Source: Occultella aeris
Lineage (GTDB): Bacteria; Actinomycetota; Actinomycetes; Actinomycetales; Beutenbergiaceae
NCBI RefSeq assembly: GCF_902703175.1
Contig: NZ_CACRYJ010000011.1
Location: 1 to 64,000 of the forward strand
Length of the DNA: 64,000 bases
Reading direction: 5' to 3'
Part shown: one piece after another, positions 23,995 through 31,913 of the stretch
Position numbering within the stretch: the first letter of the stretch is position 1
Layout: every line of letters starts with the position of its first letter
The notes under the pieces: model-generated
What the model was told of the DNA's origin: nothing
The model's input: only the letters and a program-made list of their open reading frames with translations
The model's database searches: none
Position numbers and translations under genes: made by a program

Positions 23995-24986
23995 GCGCGG
24001 TACACCCCTTCCTCGCCGAGGATGTGGGCGATCTTGTTGGCCACGAGGACCAGCACGAGGCCGACCAGCCCCTTGACGAGTCCGACGGCGGCGGAGACGC
24101 CCCAGGCGCCGCCGATCACACCGTTGTTGTAGACGTAGGTATCCAGGACTTCTGAGACGTCTCTGCCGACGGCCTGTTGCTGCAGGAGTAGTTGCTCGAA
24201 GCCGACCGACAGCGAGTCGCCGAGCTTGAGGATCAGCAGCAGCACGATGATCGGCTTCATCCCGGGCAACGTGACGTGCCAGATCTGGCGCCACCTGGTG
24301 GCGCCGTCCATCGCCGAAGCCTCGTACAGTGACCGGTCGATCTGCGAGAGGACCGCGAGGAACAGGATCGTGGCCCACCCGGTGTCCTTCCAGATCACCT
24401 GCGAGGTGATGAGCGCGTAGAAGGCGTCCGGGTTGCCGATGATGTCGACCGTGTCCCAGCCGTGGCTGCGCAGGAAGTTGTTGATCATGCCCGCGCCGCC
24501 GAGCATCTGCTGGAACACGGCCACGACGATGACCCAGGACAGGAAGTGCGGCAGGTAGAGCACGGACTGCACGGCCTGCTTGACCTTGTTGGAGACCAGG
24601 CTGTTGAGCAGCAGCGCCAGGATGATCGGGGCCGGGAACACGAAGACCGTCTGCAGCAACGTGATGTAGAGCGTGTTGCGCAGGGCGTTCAGGAACTCCG
24701 GATCACCCGAGAACAGGATCGAGAAGTTCTCGAACCCGACCCACAGGCTCCGTCCGATGCCGAGATACGGCTGGTAGTCCTGGAACGCGATGACGTTCCC
24801 GCCCAGCGCCACGTACTGGAACACGATCACGACGGCGATGCCGGGCAGGGCCAGGAGCAGCACCGGATGGTCGCGGCGCAGTCGCGCCCAGAAGCCCTGG
24901 CTCTCGCGACGCTCGGGTTTGTTGGTTCCGCGTGGTTCCGGGGTAGGTGCAGGGGCCGACGTGCGCGTCTCGCGCGTCGCCGTCAT
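23991..24986 (-). CDS. ABC sugar transporter permease (LplB/YtcO-like)
   Basis: 331-residue permease, first gene of the polysaccharide operon. Hydrophobic helices begin at 'VLLLALPGIAVVIVFQYVAL'. The family's 'IAFQDYQPYLGI', 'ALRNTLYITLLQ' and the EAA loop 'EASAMDGATRWRQIW' are present. The first ~35 residues are hydrophilic and cytoplasmic. Start ATG 24986 or GTG 24995 cannot be separated; both lack a good Shine-Dalgarno, while an AAGGAG lies too far upstream. Two LacI-type operators at 25059-25095 sit between this gene and the divergent lacI-family gene. Confidence 0.92.
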   Translation of the reverse strand: MTATRETRTSAPAPTPEPRGTNKPERRESQGFWARLRRDHPVLLLALPGIAVVIVFQYVALGGNVIAFQDYQPYLGIGRSLWVGFENFSILFSGDPEFLNALRNTLYITLLQTVFVFPAPIILALLLNSLVSNKVKQAVQSVLYLPHFLSWVIVVAVFQQMLGGAGMINNFLRSHGWDTVDIIGNPDAFYALITSQVIWKDTGWATILFLAVLSQIDRSLYEASAMDGATRWRQIWHVTLPGMKPIIVLLLILKLGDSLSVGFEQLLLQQQAVGRDVSEVLDTYVYNNGVIGGAWGVSAAVGLVKGLVGLVLVLVANKIAHILGEEGVYRA

Positions 24987-25058
24987 GAGACACACCGCGG
25001 TGTGGCGCGGGTGCGTGAGCGTGGTGAATGTGCCAACTCTGGCGCTCCTTCGGGCCTA

Positions 25059-25095
25059 AGTGATCGTTCACTCGGACTTTAAGTGATCGATCACT
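25059..25095. promoter_or_regulatory. Two tandem LacI-family operators
   Basis: AGTGATCGTTCACT (25059-25072) and the perfect palindrome AGTGATCGATCACT (25082-25095) share the flanks TAAGTGATCG.TCACTC. They lie 23 bp apart, centre to centre, about two helical turns. The central CG is typical of LacI-family sites. The second copy overlaps the expected -35 region of the divergent regulator, implying autorepression as well as control of the transporter/lyase operon. Confidence 0.85.
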
Positions 25096-25105
25096 CTGCG
25101 TCAAC

Positions 25106-25117
25106 TACAGTGGCCGC
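25106..25117 (+). promoter_or_regulatory. -10 of the leaderless promoter of the LacI-family gene
   Basis: TACAGT (25106-25111) lies 6 bases before ATG 25118 and there is no Shine-Dalgarno. Operator 2 is positioned just upstream, over the -35 region. Confidence 0.5.
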
Positions 25118-26116
25118 ATGAGCCAGTCGCGACGACGCCCGACGATCCGAGAGGTCGCCAAGCTCGCCGGCGTGTCCCACCAGACGGTGTCGCGCTTCCT
25201 GCGCGACGACCCCACTCTTCGCCCGCAGACCCGCAAGGTCGTCGAGGACGCGGTCGCGGAGCTCGGATACCGGCCTAATCTCGCTGCCCGCTCCATGCGC
25301 ACCAGACGCTCCGGCCTGGTGGCGATCGTGCTACCCACGATGACGGGGCCGGAGCGGACCGTCGCAGCCGCCGTCGAGGAGGCCCGCGCCAGCGGTTTTC
25401 GCGTCGAGGTCATCATCGGCGTCGACGAGAGTGCAGCGGCGCTGAGCGCACGTGCACGCGACCTGCTGGACAGCGGTCAGGTCGAGGGGGTGCTCTCGGT
25501 GGCGCCGATCATCGCCTCGACCAACCGCAGCGGTGCCGTGATCGACACCGGCGAGTACGACCAGCGGATGCGTGCGGTCGAGGCCGTCGCCGGTGACGTC
25601 GACACGATGGCGTCGCTCGTTCACGCTCTGGCCGATCTGGGTCACCGTCACTTCCTGCACGCCGCCGGGCCGCAGGACTGGAACTCCGCCCAGCTGCGTT
25701 TGCAGGGATACCTGACCGCGATCGACGAGCTGGCGCTGACCTCGCACGGCGAGCCCGATGGCGACTGGCACCCCGAGACGGGGATCGCGGCGATCGCGAC
25801 CCTCGGCGTCGACTCGCCGGTCACCGCCGTCGTGGCCGCGAGCGATCGCATCGCGGCCGGCGTGCTGTCCGCAGCCGCGAATCGTGGCTGGGACGTGCCG
25901 GGCAGGCTCAGCGTGACGGGCTGGGACGACATGCTGCTGATGCGCTACGCGACCCCGCCGCTATCCACCGTCGTCGTCGATCGGGAGAGCGCTGGGCGTC
26001 ATGCCATGCGGCGGCTGATCGCCGCGATCCGTGGCGAGGCCGAACCGAAGCCTCCGGAAAGCACGCTCACCCGGATAGCCCTGCGTGGCACCACCGGACC
26101 GCCGCCGCGACCCTGA
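25118..26116 (+). CDS. LacI-family transcriptional regulator of the polysaccharide locus
   Basis: 332-residue LacI/GalR repressor. The N-terminal helix-turn-helix is textbook ('TIREVAKLAGVSHQTVSRFL'), followed by hinge helix 'NLAARSMRT' and a periplasmic-binding-protein-like sensor domain ('SGLVAIVLPTM', 'HRHFLHAAGPQDW', 'LSVTGWDDMLLMRYATPPLSTVVVD' region). In this family a sugar from the imported glycan releases the protein from DNA. It diverges from the transporter/lyase/GH78 operon, and two matching operators lie between, so it most likely represses both directions. Start ATG 25118 fits the leaderless promoter. Confidence 0.95.
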   Translation: MSQSRRRPTIREVAKLAGVSHQTVSRFLRDDPTLRPQTRKVVEDAVAELGYRPNLAARSMRTRRSGLVAIVLPTMTGPERTVAAAVEEARASGFRVEVIIGVDESAAALSARARDLLDSGQVEGVLSVAPIIASTNRSGAVIDTGEYDQRMRAVEAVAGDVDTMASLVHALADLGHRHFLHAAGPQDWNSAQLRLQGYLTAIDELALTSHGEPDGDWHPETGIAAIATLGVDSPVTAVVAASDRIAAGVLSAAANRGWDVPGRLSVTGWDDMLLMRYATPPLSTVVVDRESAGRHAMRRLIAAIRGEAEPKPPESTLTRIALRGTTGPPPRP

Positions 26117-26139
26117 GGCGCCATCGCCCGCCAGGCGCG

Positions 26140-26745
26140 TCAGTACTCGTCCGACGGAAGGTCCACCCGGTCCGCGATCGCGGTCCGTGCTCGAGTGGCC
26201 GCCGCGCGTACCGCGCGGTCCGGGTCGGAGCCGGTCACATCGGCGAGCCGACCCATGTGCTCGTGCTCGCCCACGGCCCCCAGAGAAGTGGCGGCGGCCG
26301 CGCGGACCCGGGGGACGCCGTCGTCCAGGAGCACGGCGAGCCGGTCGGCGCCCGCGCCGACCTCGCGCAGACCGACCACCTTCGCGGCCATCTCCCGGAC
26401 CCGCCAGTGCGGATCCGTGAGGGCACCCAGCAGAGCCGTGGCTGCGTCGTCGGCGGCCGGTGTGCCCTCCGCCCAGCAGTACCGCATCGCGCGGGCCGCC
26501 CACACCCGCGACCAGTGCTCGAACATCGCGCCGCGGAGACCGGTGAGGTTGCCCGGCAGCGCCGCTCCCGGGGTCCCGCCGATCCACGCGAGCGGATGCG
26601 AGCTGGTCAACGGGTCGGCGCCGGCGAGCAGGTCGGTGCACCAGGCGAGCACCTCGGACGTGCCGAGCTCACGCTCGGCCTGGGCAACCCAGACGCTGGG
26701 ATGCGCGCTCGGGTCGTCGGGGCCGTCGTCGCTCGCCTGACTCAT
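26140..26745 (-). CDS. HEAT-repeat protein
   Basis: 201-residue protein made of degenerate HEAT/PBS-lyase-type helical repeats. Examples are 'DPHWRVREMAAKVVGLREV', 'DGVPRVRAAAATSLGAVG' and 'DPDRAVRAAATRARTAIA' in the second half. The first half is Trp-rich ('PSVWVAQAERELGTSEVLAW', 'MFEHWSRVWAARAMRYCW'). Such repeats usually serve as protein-interaction surfaces; no enzymatic motif is visible. It converges with the LacI-family gene (23 bases apart) and diverges from the TIM-barrel gene. Unlikely to belong to the polysaccharide operon. Confidence 0.75.
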   Translation of the reverse strand: MSQASDDGPDDPSAHPSVWVAQAERELGTSEVLAWCTDLLAGADPLTSSHPLAWIGGTPGAALPGNLTGLRGAMFEHWSRVWAARAMRYCWAEGTPAADDAATALLGALTDPHWRVREMAAKVVGLREVGAGADRLAVLLDDGVPRVRAAAATSLGAVGEHEHMGRLADVTGSDPDRAVRAAATRARTAIADRVDLPSDEY

Positions 26746-26852
26746 CCCCCCAGCCTGACATGGGTCGCATCCCGGGCAAGCCCGCGCGTCGGTGCCGCGC
26801 CCACCCGCCGGATCAGCAAGGATCGGGGCATGGCAATCCTGAGGAGCGTGCA

Positions 26853-27626
26853 GTGACCGAATTCGGAGTGATCGTGGGGACCGACGGCGTCGATGCCGCG
26901 TGGTCGGCGGGCGCGGACTACGTGGAGCCGACGATCGTGGGCAATCTCGTGGTCCCGAGCCAGGACGGGGGATGGATGCGCTCCCCGCACTACGACGGGG
27001 CTCCGAGCCCGTCGTTCGCGATCCTGTTTCCCGGAGAACTGCAACTGGCGGATCCGAGCTTCCCGACCGAGCGCATCGACGCATATCTGGAGTCGGCGAT
27101 GGCGATCGTTGGCTCGGCGGCCCAGCCCGGAGCCAAGATCGTGTTCGGCAGCGGTCGGGCTCGGACGCTGCCCGACGGCGTGGACGAGGCGCAGGGGCGT
27201 GCGCTCCTCGCGCGGGTGCTCACCCGGGCCCGGGACGTGGCCGCCCGGCACGACCTGCGGGTTCTCCTCGAGCCGCTGCACCGCGGCGAGACCAACATGA
27301 TCAACTCGATCACCGAGGCCGTGGCGTTCCTGGACGAGTTCTCGATCGCCGATGTCCAGGTGGTGGCGGACCTGTTCCACATCATGACCGAGGCGGAGCC
27401 CCTGGACGTGGTCCGTGACGAGGGTGCGCGGATCGGGCACGCCCACATCGCCGACTCGGGCCGAATCCCGCCTGGGCAGGGGGACTGGCCACTGGCGGCG
27501 TTCCTCACGGCACTGCGTGAGGGCGGCTACACCGGGCCGGTGAGCGTGGAGTGCCATTTCGCCGACTTCGAGCCCGAACTCACCGCCGCCCTCGCCCACC
27601 TGCGGGCGCTCGACGCGGCCGCCTGA
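26853..27626 (+). CDS. Xylose-isomerase-like TIM-barrel sugar-phosphate isomerase/epimerase
   Basis: 257-residue AP-endonuclease-2/xylose-isomerase-like TIM barrel. Metal ligands expected for the family are found in order: Glu in 'VLLEPLHRGETNMINS', Asp/His in 'QVVADLFHIM', His in 'IGHAHIADSGR', and Glu in 'VSVECHFADF'. Members isomerise or epimerise keto sugars or inositol derivatives using a divalent metal. The exact substrate is unknown. GTG 26853 is preceded by GAGGAG at 7-8 bases. It converges with the sugar ABC transporter operon at 27725-30866 across a shared terminator, and may act on the transported sugar. Confidence 0.85.
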   Translation: MTEFGVIVGTDGVDAAWSAGADYVEPTIVGNLVVPSQDGGWMRSPHYDGAPSPSFAILFPGELQLADPSFPTERIDAYLESAMAIVGSAAQPGAKIVFGSGRARTLPDGVDEAQGRALLARVLTRARDVAARHDLRVLLEPLHRGETNMINSITEAVAFLDEFSIADVQVVADLFHIMTEAEPLDVVRDEGARIGHAHIADSGRIPPGQGDWPLAAFLTALREGGYTGPVSVECHFADFEPELTAALAHLRALDAAA

Positions 27627-27668
27627 GCCTGCCTCGGGCGAGGGCGGTCCGCCGCGCCGGCAGACCGT

Positions 27669-27715
27669 CGAGACCGCACCGGTCGCCGCTGGTCCCGGTG
27701 AGCGGTGCGGTCTCG
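27669..27715. terminator. Bidirectional terminator hairpin
   Basis: CGAGACCGCACCG (27669-27681) is exactly repeated in inverted form at 27703-27715, giving a 13-bp perfect stem with a 21-base loop. It lies between the converging TIM-barrel gene and the permease gene and should stop transcription from both sides. Confidence 0.7.
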
Positions 27716-27724
27716 GGCGGCCCG

Positions 27725-28594
27725 CTACTTCCCGCCCGTGGTGGCGATTCCTTGGATCAGGTACTTCTGCCCGAACAGGAACACCAGGAACAGCGGCACC
27801 AGCGAGACGATCGACATCGCGAACATAGCGCCCCAGTTGCTCCCTGACGTCGCGTCCAGGAAGGAGCGCAGGGCCAGCGGGACCGTGTACATGTCCGGGG
27901 CGGTCAGGTAGATCAGCGACGTGAAGAAGTCGCTCCACGTCCAGATGAACGTGAAGATCGCCGCCGTTGCCAGCGCCGGCACCATCAGCGGGATGATGAT
28001 CCGGAAGAAGATGCGGAAGTGGCCGCAGCCGTCGATGCGGGCCGCCTCGTCCAGCTCGCGCGGGATGCCCCGGATGAACTGGACCATCAGGAACACGAAG
28101 AAGGCGTCGGTCGCGAGGAACTTCGGCAACACCAGTGGCAGGAACGTGTTCACCATGCCGAACGTGTTGAACACGATGTACTGAGGCACGATCACGACGT
28201 GGAAGGGCAGCATGATCGTCATCAGCATGATCGCGAACCAGAGCGTTCTCAGCCGGAACTTCAACCGGGCGAACGCGTAGGCCGCGAGCGAGCAGGACAG
28301 CAGGTTCCCGATGACCGCTCCCGCGACCACGATGCCCGAGTTGACGATGTACCAGTCGAACGGGCGGGCCAGCGCCGTCCAGCCCTCGATGTAGTTGTCG
28401 AGGTAGAGCTCGTTGAGCCACAGCCCCGGGGTCCGGAAGATGACCTCGGTGGGTCGCAGCGAACTGACGAGCATCCAGACCAGCGGATAGATCATCACCA
28501 GGCTGGCGGCGATCAGCAGCGCGTGCTTGCCCACCGAGCGTAGACGGCTGGCCGCATCGGGCCGTGGCCCGGCCATGAAATCGACGTCAGTCAT
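27725..28594 (-). CDS. Carbohydrate ABC transporter permease (MalG-like)
   Basis: 289-residue permease with six helices. The N-terminal helix is 'ALLIAASLVMIYPLVWMLVSS', periplasmic loops carry 'TPGLWLNELYLDNYIEGW', the EAA loop is 'ELDEAARIDGCGHFRIFF', and the C-terminal end 'FGQKYLIQGIATTGGK' is typical of MalG/UgpE-type subunits. It pairs with the MalF-like protein of the overlapping gene (8-base overlap). Last gene of a three-gene sugar ABC operon that lacks its own ATPase. Confidence 0.94.
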   Translation of the reverse strand: MTDVDFMAGPRPDAASRLRSVGKHALLIAASLVMIYPLVWMLVSSLRPTEVIFRTPGLWLNELYLDNYIEGWTALARPFDWYIVNSGIVVAGAVIGNLLSCSLAAYAFARLKFRLRTLWFAIMLMTIMLPFHVVIVPQYIVFNTFGMVNTFLPLVLPKFLATDAFFVFLMVQFIRGIPRELDEAARIDGCGHFRIFFRIIIPLMVPALATAAIFTFIWTWSDFFTSLIYLTAPDMYTVPLALRSFLDATSGSNWGAMFAMSIVSLVPLFLVFLFGQKYLIQGIATTGGK

Positions 28595-29543
28595 CGTAGA
28601 ACACCCAATACTTGGCGGCGAAGAAGTTGATCGCGGTGAAGGCGGCGATGATGACGAGGAGCAGCCACGCCATGGCGGAGGCGTAGCCCATCTGGAAGTT
28701 CGTGAAACCGCGCTCGTAGAGGTAGAGCGTGTAGAACAACGTCGAGTCCGACGGGCCGCCGGACCCGCCGGAGACGATGTACGCCTGGGTGAAGGACTGG
28801 AACGCGCCGATGACCTGAAGCACCAGGTTGAAGAAGATGATCGGAGAGAGCAGCGGCAGGGTGACCTTCAGGAAGATGTTGCGCCTGTTGGCGCCGTCCA
28901 GCGCGGCGGCCTCGTAGTACATGGTCGGGATCTGCCTCAGCCCGGCGAGGAAGATCACCATCGGGGACCCGAACGTCCACACGTGCAGCAGGATCAGCGT
29001 CCACAGCGCGTAGTCGGGATGCGAGACGTACCCGGTCGTGGCGTCCACGCCGAACGCGCGAAGGACCTGGTTGATGAGACCGTCGGTCCCGAAGATCTGC
29101 CGCCACAGCAGCGCGATCGCGACCGATCCGCCGAGCATGGAGGGCAGGTAGAACACCGACCGGTAGAACGGCAGCCCCCGCATCCCCTTGTTCAGCAGGA
29201 GCGCGATCCCGAGGGCCACGATGAGCTGCACTGGCACGCCGACGAGCACGTAGGTGAAGGTCACCCGCAATGACGTGTGCAACCGCTCGTCCCCGAGCAT
29301 CCGCACGAGATTGTCGAAGCCGGTGAAGTTCGGGGACTGGATCAGGTTGTAGTCGGTGAAAGACAGGTACAGCGATGCGAGCATCGGGCCGATCGTGAAC
29401 GCGAACAGGCCAACCAGCCAGGGCGCCAGGAAGGCATAGCCGGCCCGGTTGTCCCGGGCCGCCTCCTTGTCGCGGGCCGCGCGCTGCTCCGGTGTCTGGT
29501 GCCCGCCCGTCTTGAGTTTTGAGAGTTCCCCGATCGCGCTCAC
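28587..29543 (-). CDS. Carbohydrate ABC transporter permease (MalF/UgpA-like)
   Basis: 318-residue permease. A charged ~35-residue N-terminus precedes the first helix 'AGYAFLAPWLVGLFAFTIGP'. The family motif 'SLYLSFTDYNLIQSPNFTG' region follows, with EAA loop 'EAAALDGANRRNIFLKVTLP' near residues 210-230. The start is GTG 29543, three bases after the binding-protein stop, so translation is probably coupled. It forms the channel with the MalG-like partner. Specificity unknown. Confidence 0.94.
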   Translation of the reverse strand: MSAIGELSKLKTGGHQTPEQRAARDKEAARDNRAGYAFLAPWLVGLFAFTIGPMLASLYLSFTDYNLIQSPNFTGFDNLVRMLGDERLHTSLRVTFTYVLVGVPVQLIVALGIALLLNKGMRGLPFYRSVFYLPSMLGGSVAIALLWRQIFGTDGLINQVLRAFGVDATTGYVSHPDYALWTLILLHVWTFGSPMVIFLAGLRQIPTMYYEAAALDGANRRNIFLKVTLPLLSPIIFFNLVLQVIGAFQSFTQAYIVSGGSGGPSDSTLFYTLYLYERGFTNFQMGYASAMAWLLLVIIAAFTAINFFAAKYWVFYDD

Positions 29544-29546
29544 GGG

Positions 29547-30866
29547 TTAGGACCCGGAGATCGCGGCGGTGAGCTCGTCGTAGAAGCCGCTGGCGGCTTC
29601 GGCCGCCGTGGCGTTCCCGAACAACATTTCGGTGGCGTAGCGGAGCAGGAGTGCGCCGAACTGGCCGCCGCCCGGCGGGGGTGCGATCGGGGTGTCGCCG
29701 AGCTCGCCCTCGATGTCAGAGATGAACGCCGCGACCCGCTGCTGCGGGTCCGAGAGCAGGTCCGCGATGTGGGCCTGAACCTCCTCGTTGGCCGGGATGC
29801 CCCGCTCGGCGAGATTGGCCTCGCCGGCCGCGGTGCTGTTGATCAGCCAGTTGATGAATGCGACCGCGGCCTCAGGGTTCTCGGTACGGGCCGAGGCGGA
29901 CCAGAGCATCGAGGCCTTGTACCAGGCCTTGCGGGTCGTGGCGTCCCCGTCGAGGCTCGGGAAGCGCAGGATCGTGAGCTCGCTTCCACTCGCGGTCTCC
30001 GCCGCCTCCAGCTGGTTGGACCAGTACATGGCCATGGCGGTCTTCCCGGTCAGGAACATGCTCTGGTCGAACGCGACCGAGGACTCCTCCGTGATCTGGG
30101 AGGCGGACGGCATGGCGCCCGCGTCGGCGAACCTCTGTTGGAACTCCAGCCAGGCCGTGACGTCATCCACCTCGAATCCCAGTTGGGCGCCCTCGAGGAA
30201 GAGTTCCTTGCCCTGCTGGCGCAGCCAGGCGCTGATCATCGCATCGTTGGAGATGATGGCCGACGTGCCGATCACCGCACCGGCCGAGGCGTCAGTGATC
30301 GACGTCGCCAGCGCGAGCCAGTCGTCCCAGGTCCACGTCATGTCATCCGGAAGTGCGATGCCGTACTGGTCCAGCAGCGCCGTGTTCACCATCACGAGCG
30401 GGGTGTTGATGCCGGCATTGACCCCGTAGTTGGTGCCGTCGATCACGCCGGAGTCCGCCGTGCCCTCGAGGAAGCCGCTGGTGTCGAGGCCGTACTCGTC
30501 GAGGTCGAGCAGCGCGCCACGGGCGCCGTACTCGCTGATGTACGCCATGTCCATCTGGATGACGTCCGGCGCGGTGTTGCCGGCTGTCTGGGTGGCGAGC
30601 CGGTCCCAATAGCTGGCCCACTCGCCCGGCTGAGCCTCGATCGAGACGTCGGGGTTCTCATCCAGATAGGCCGCGATGGCGTTCGTGGTGTTCTCGTTAC
30701 GGACCGGGTTGCCCCACCAGGTGAACGTCAGGGAGGTGGCGCCGTCAGACTCTCCGCCTCCGCCACCATCGTCATTGCCCGTGTCCCCGCGGCTGCAACT
30801 GGCCAGCCCGAGACCTGCGGCCCCGGCGCCGGCCATGGCCAGGAACTGTCGTCGTGAAGATCGCAT
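29547..30866 (-). CDS. Sugar ABC transporter substrate-binding lipoprotein (family 1)
   Basis: 439-residue solute-binding protein. The N-terminus 'RSSRRQFLAMAG' is twin-Arg-like and leads to a lipobox 'GLASC' (C24), then a Gly/Asp/Ser-rich linker. The mature part has 'LTFTWWGNPVRNE', 'APDVIQMDMAYISEY' and 'GTNYGVNAGINTPLVMVN', typical of binders for mono- or disaccharides exported through MalFG-type permeases. It leads the operon. No sugar regulator adjoins it, unlike the LplABC-type system 4 kb away. The promoter was not identifiable in the 120 bases upstream. Confidence 0.93.
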   Translation of the reverse strand: MRSSRRQFLAMAGAGAAGLGLASCSRGDTGNDDGGGGGESDGATSLTFTWWGNPVRNENTTNAIAAYLDENPDVSIEAQPGEWASYWDRLATQTAGNTAPDVIQMDMAYISEYGARGALLDLDEYGLDTSGFLEGTADSGVIDGTNYGVNAGINTPLVMVNTALLDQYGIALPDDMTWTWDDWLALATSITDASAGAVIGTSAIISNDAMISAWLRQQGKELFLEGAQLGFEVDDVTAWLEFQQRFADAGAMPSASQITEESSVAFDQSMFLTGKTAMAMYWSNQLEAAETASGSELTILRFPSLDGDATTRKAWYKASMLWSASARTENPEAAVAFINWLINSTAAGEANLAERGIPANEEVQAHIADLLSDPQQRVAAFISDIEGELGDTPIAPPPGGGQFGALLLRYATEMLFGNATAAEAASGFYDELTAAISGS

Positions 30867-30986
30867 GTCAGTCTCTCTCTCGTCTTCGTCGTTGAATCCG
30901 TTCACTCCGAGGCCGTCAGAGTACAACGATCGGGGTGTGAATGAGAGATCGGGAGACCGGTATCTGGACACCGTCTGCCGGGCGGG

Positions 30987-31913
30987 TCAGGGCAGCGGTC
31001 GCACCGACCCCGCGAAGTGCACCGCCTGGCTGCGCGGGTCCCAGCCGAGGTAGCTCGTCGCCCCTTCCGCCGGCGTCAGGTTGATGGCCACCTGGCCGGG
31101 CAGGAGCACGGGCTTGAGGAACTCCACGTCCCACACGAACGCGTCCGGACGGGCCGGCCCCACAGTGGCCAGCGCGCGTGAGGCCGTGTACATCCCGTGC
31201 GCGATGGCGCGCTTGAAACCGAACAACTTCGCGCTCAGCCCGGACAGGTGGATCGGGTTCCTGTCGCCGGACACGTCCGCGTACCGGCGCCCGGTGGACG
31301 CGCCTAGCCTCCAACTCGCGGTGACGGCAGGCAGTGGCGCGTCGGCGTCCCGGCCGTCCGCGCGGGCGGGCCGGGCGCCGTCGGCGGACTCGACGAGCGC
31401 GAGCCCCTTGAGCGGCTTGCCCTTGGCCAGGTAGCTGGACACCCCGCGCCAGAGCACGTCCAGGCCGTCGGCCTGGCCGACCTCGGTGACCAGGTCCACC
31501 TGCGTCCCCGAGCGGTGCGCGCGCAGGTTCTGCGCCCATGCCCGGACGGTCAGCACATCGTCGGCGTGAACGGGGTGGCGCTGCTGGACCTGGTTGGCCA
31601 CGTGCACCATGCCCATCAGCGGCAGCGGGAAGTCCTCCCTGGCCATCACGGCCACCGCGACCGGGAATCCGAGCACGTGCACGTACCCGGCGGGCAGGGT
31701 GTCCGTGCCGGCTTCGCCGAGCAGGTGCTGGTAGGCGGCGAGCTGGGCCCGGTCGACCCGGACGTCGTCGACCCGGTAGGAGATCTCGGGCAGCCGGGCC
31801 ACGATCGGGCCGGGCCGGCGCACCATCAGGCGGGCGGACCGGGCCACGGCCTGCCCGTACAGCGAGGTGAGCGAGGGAACCTCGGGCAGGATCTGCTCGC
31901 GGCGGGTACTCAC
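30987..31913 (-). CDS. MaoC-like (R)-specific 3-hydroxyacyl thioester dehydratase (HtdX-like)
   Basis: 308-residue double-hotdog protein. The C-terminal half holds the hydratase motif 'YADVSGDRNPIHLSGLSAK' with catalytic Asp and His, and 'RAIAHGMYTASRAL'. The N-terminal half is a degenerate hotdog ('YVHVLGFPVAVAVMAR', 'VHVANQVQQRHPVHADD'). It hydrates or dehydrates (R)-3-hydroxyacyl/enoyl thioesters. Gene order thiolase - FabG4-type reductase - MaoC matches Mycobacterium tuberculosis fadA2-fabG4-htdX, so a role beside those partners in beta-oxidation or chain elongation is inferred. GTG 31913 overlaps the reductase stop (GTGA), indicating coupling. Confidence 0.9.
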   Translation of the reverse strand: MSTRREQILPEVPSLTSLYGQAVARSARLMVRRPGPIVARLPEISYRVDDVRVDRAQLAAYQHLLGEAGTDTLPAGYVHVLGFPVAVAVMAREDFPLPLMGMVHVANQVQQRHPVHADDVLTVRAWAQNLRAHRSGTQVDLVTEVGQADGLDVLWRGVSSYLAKGKPLKGLALVESADGARPARADGRDADAPLPAVTASWRLGASTGRRYADVSGDRNPIHLSGLSAKLFGFKRAIAHGMYTASRALATVGPARPDAFVWDVEFLKPVLLPGQVAINLTPAEGATSYLGWDPRSQAVHFAGSVRPLP

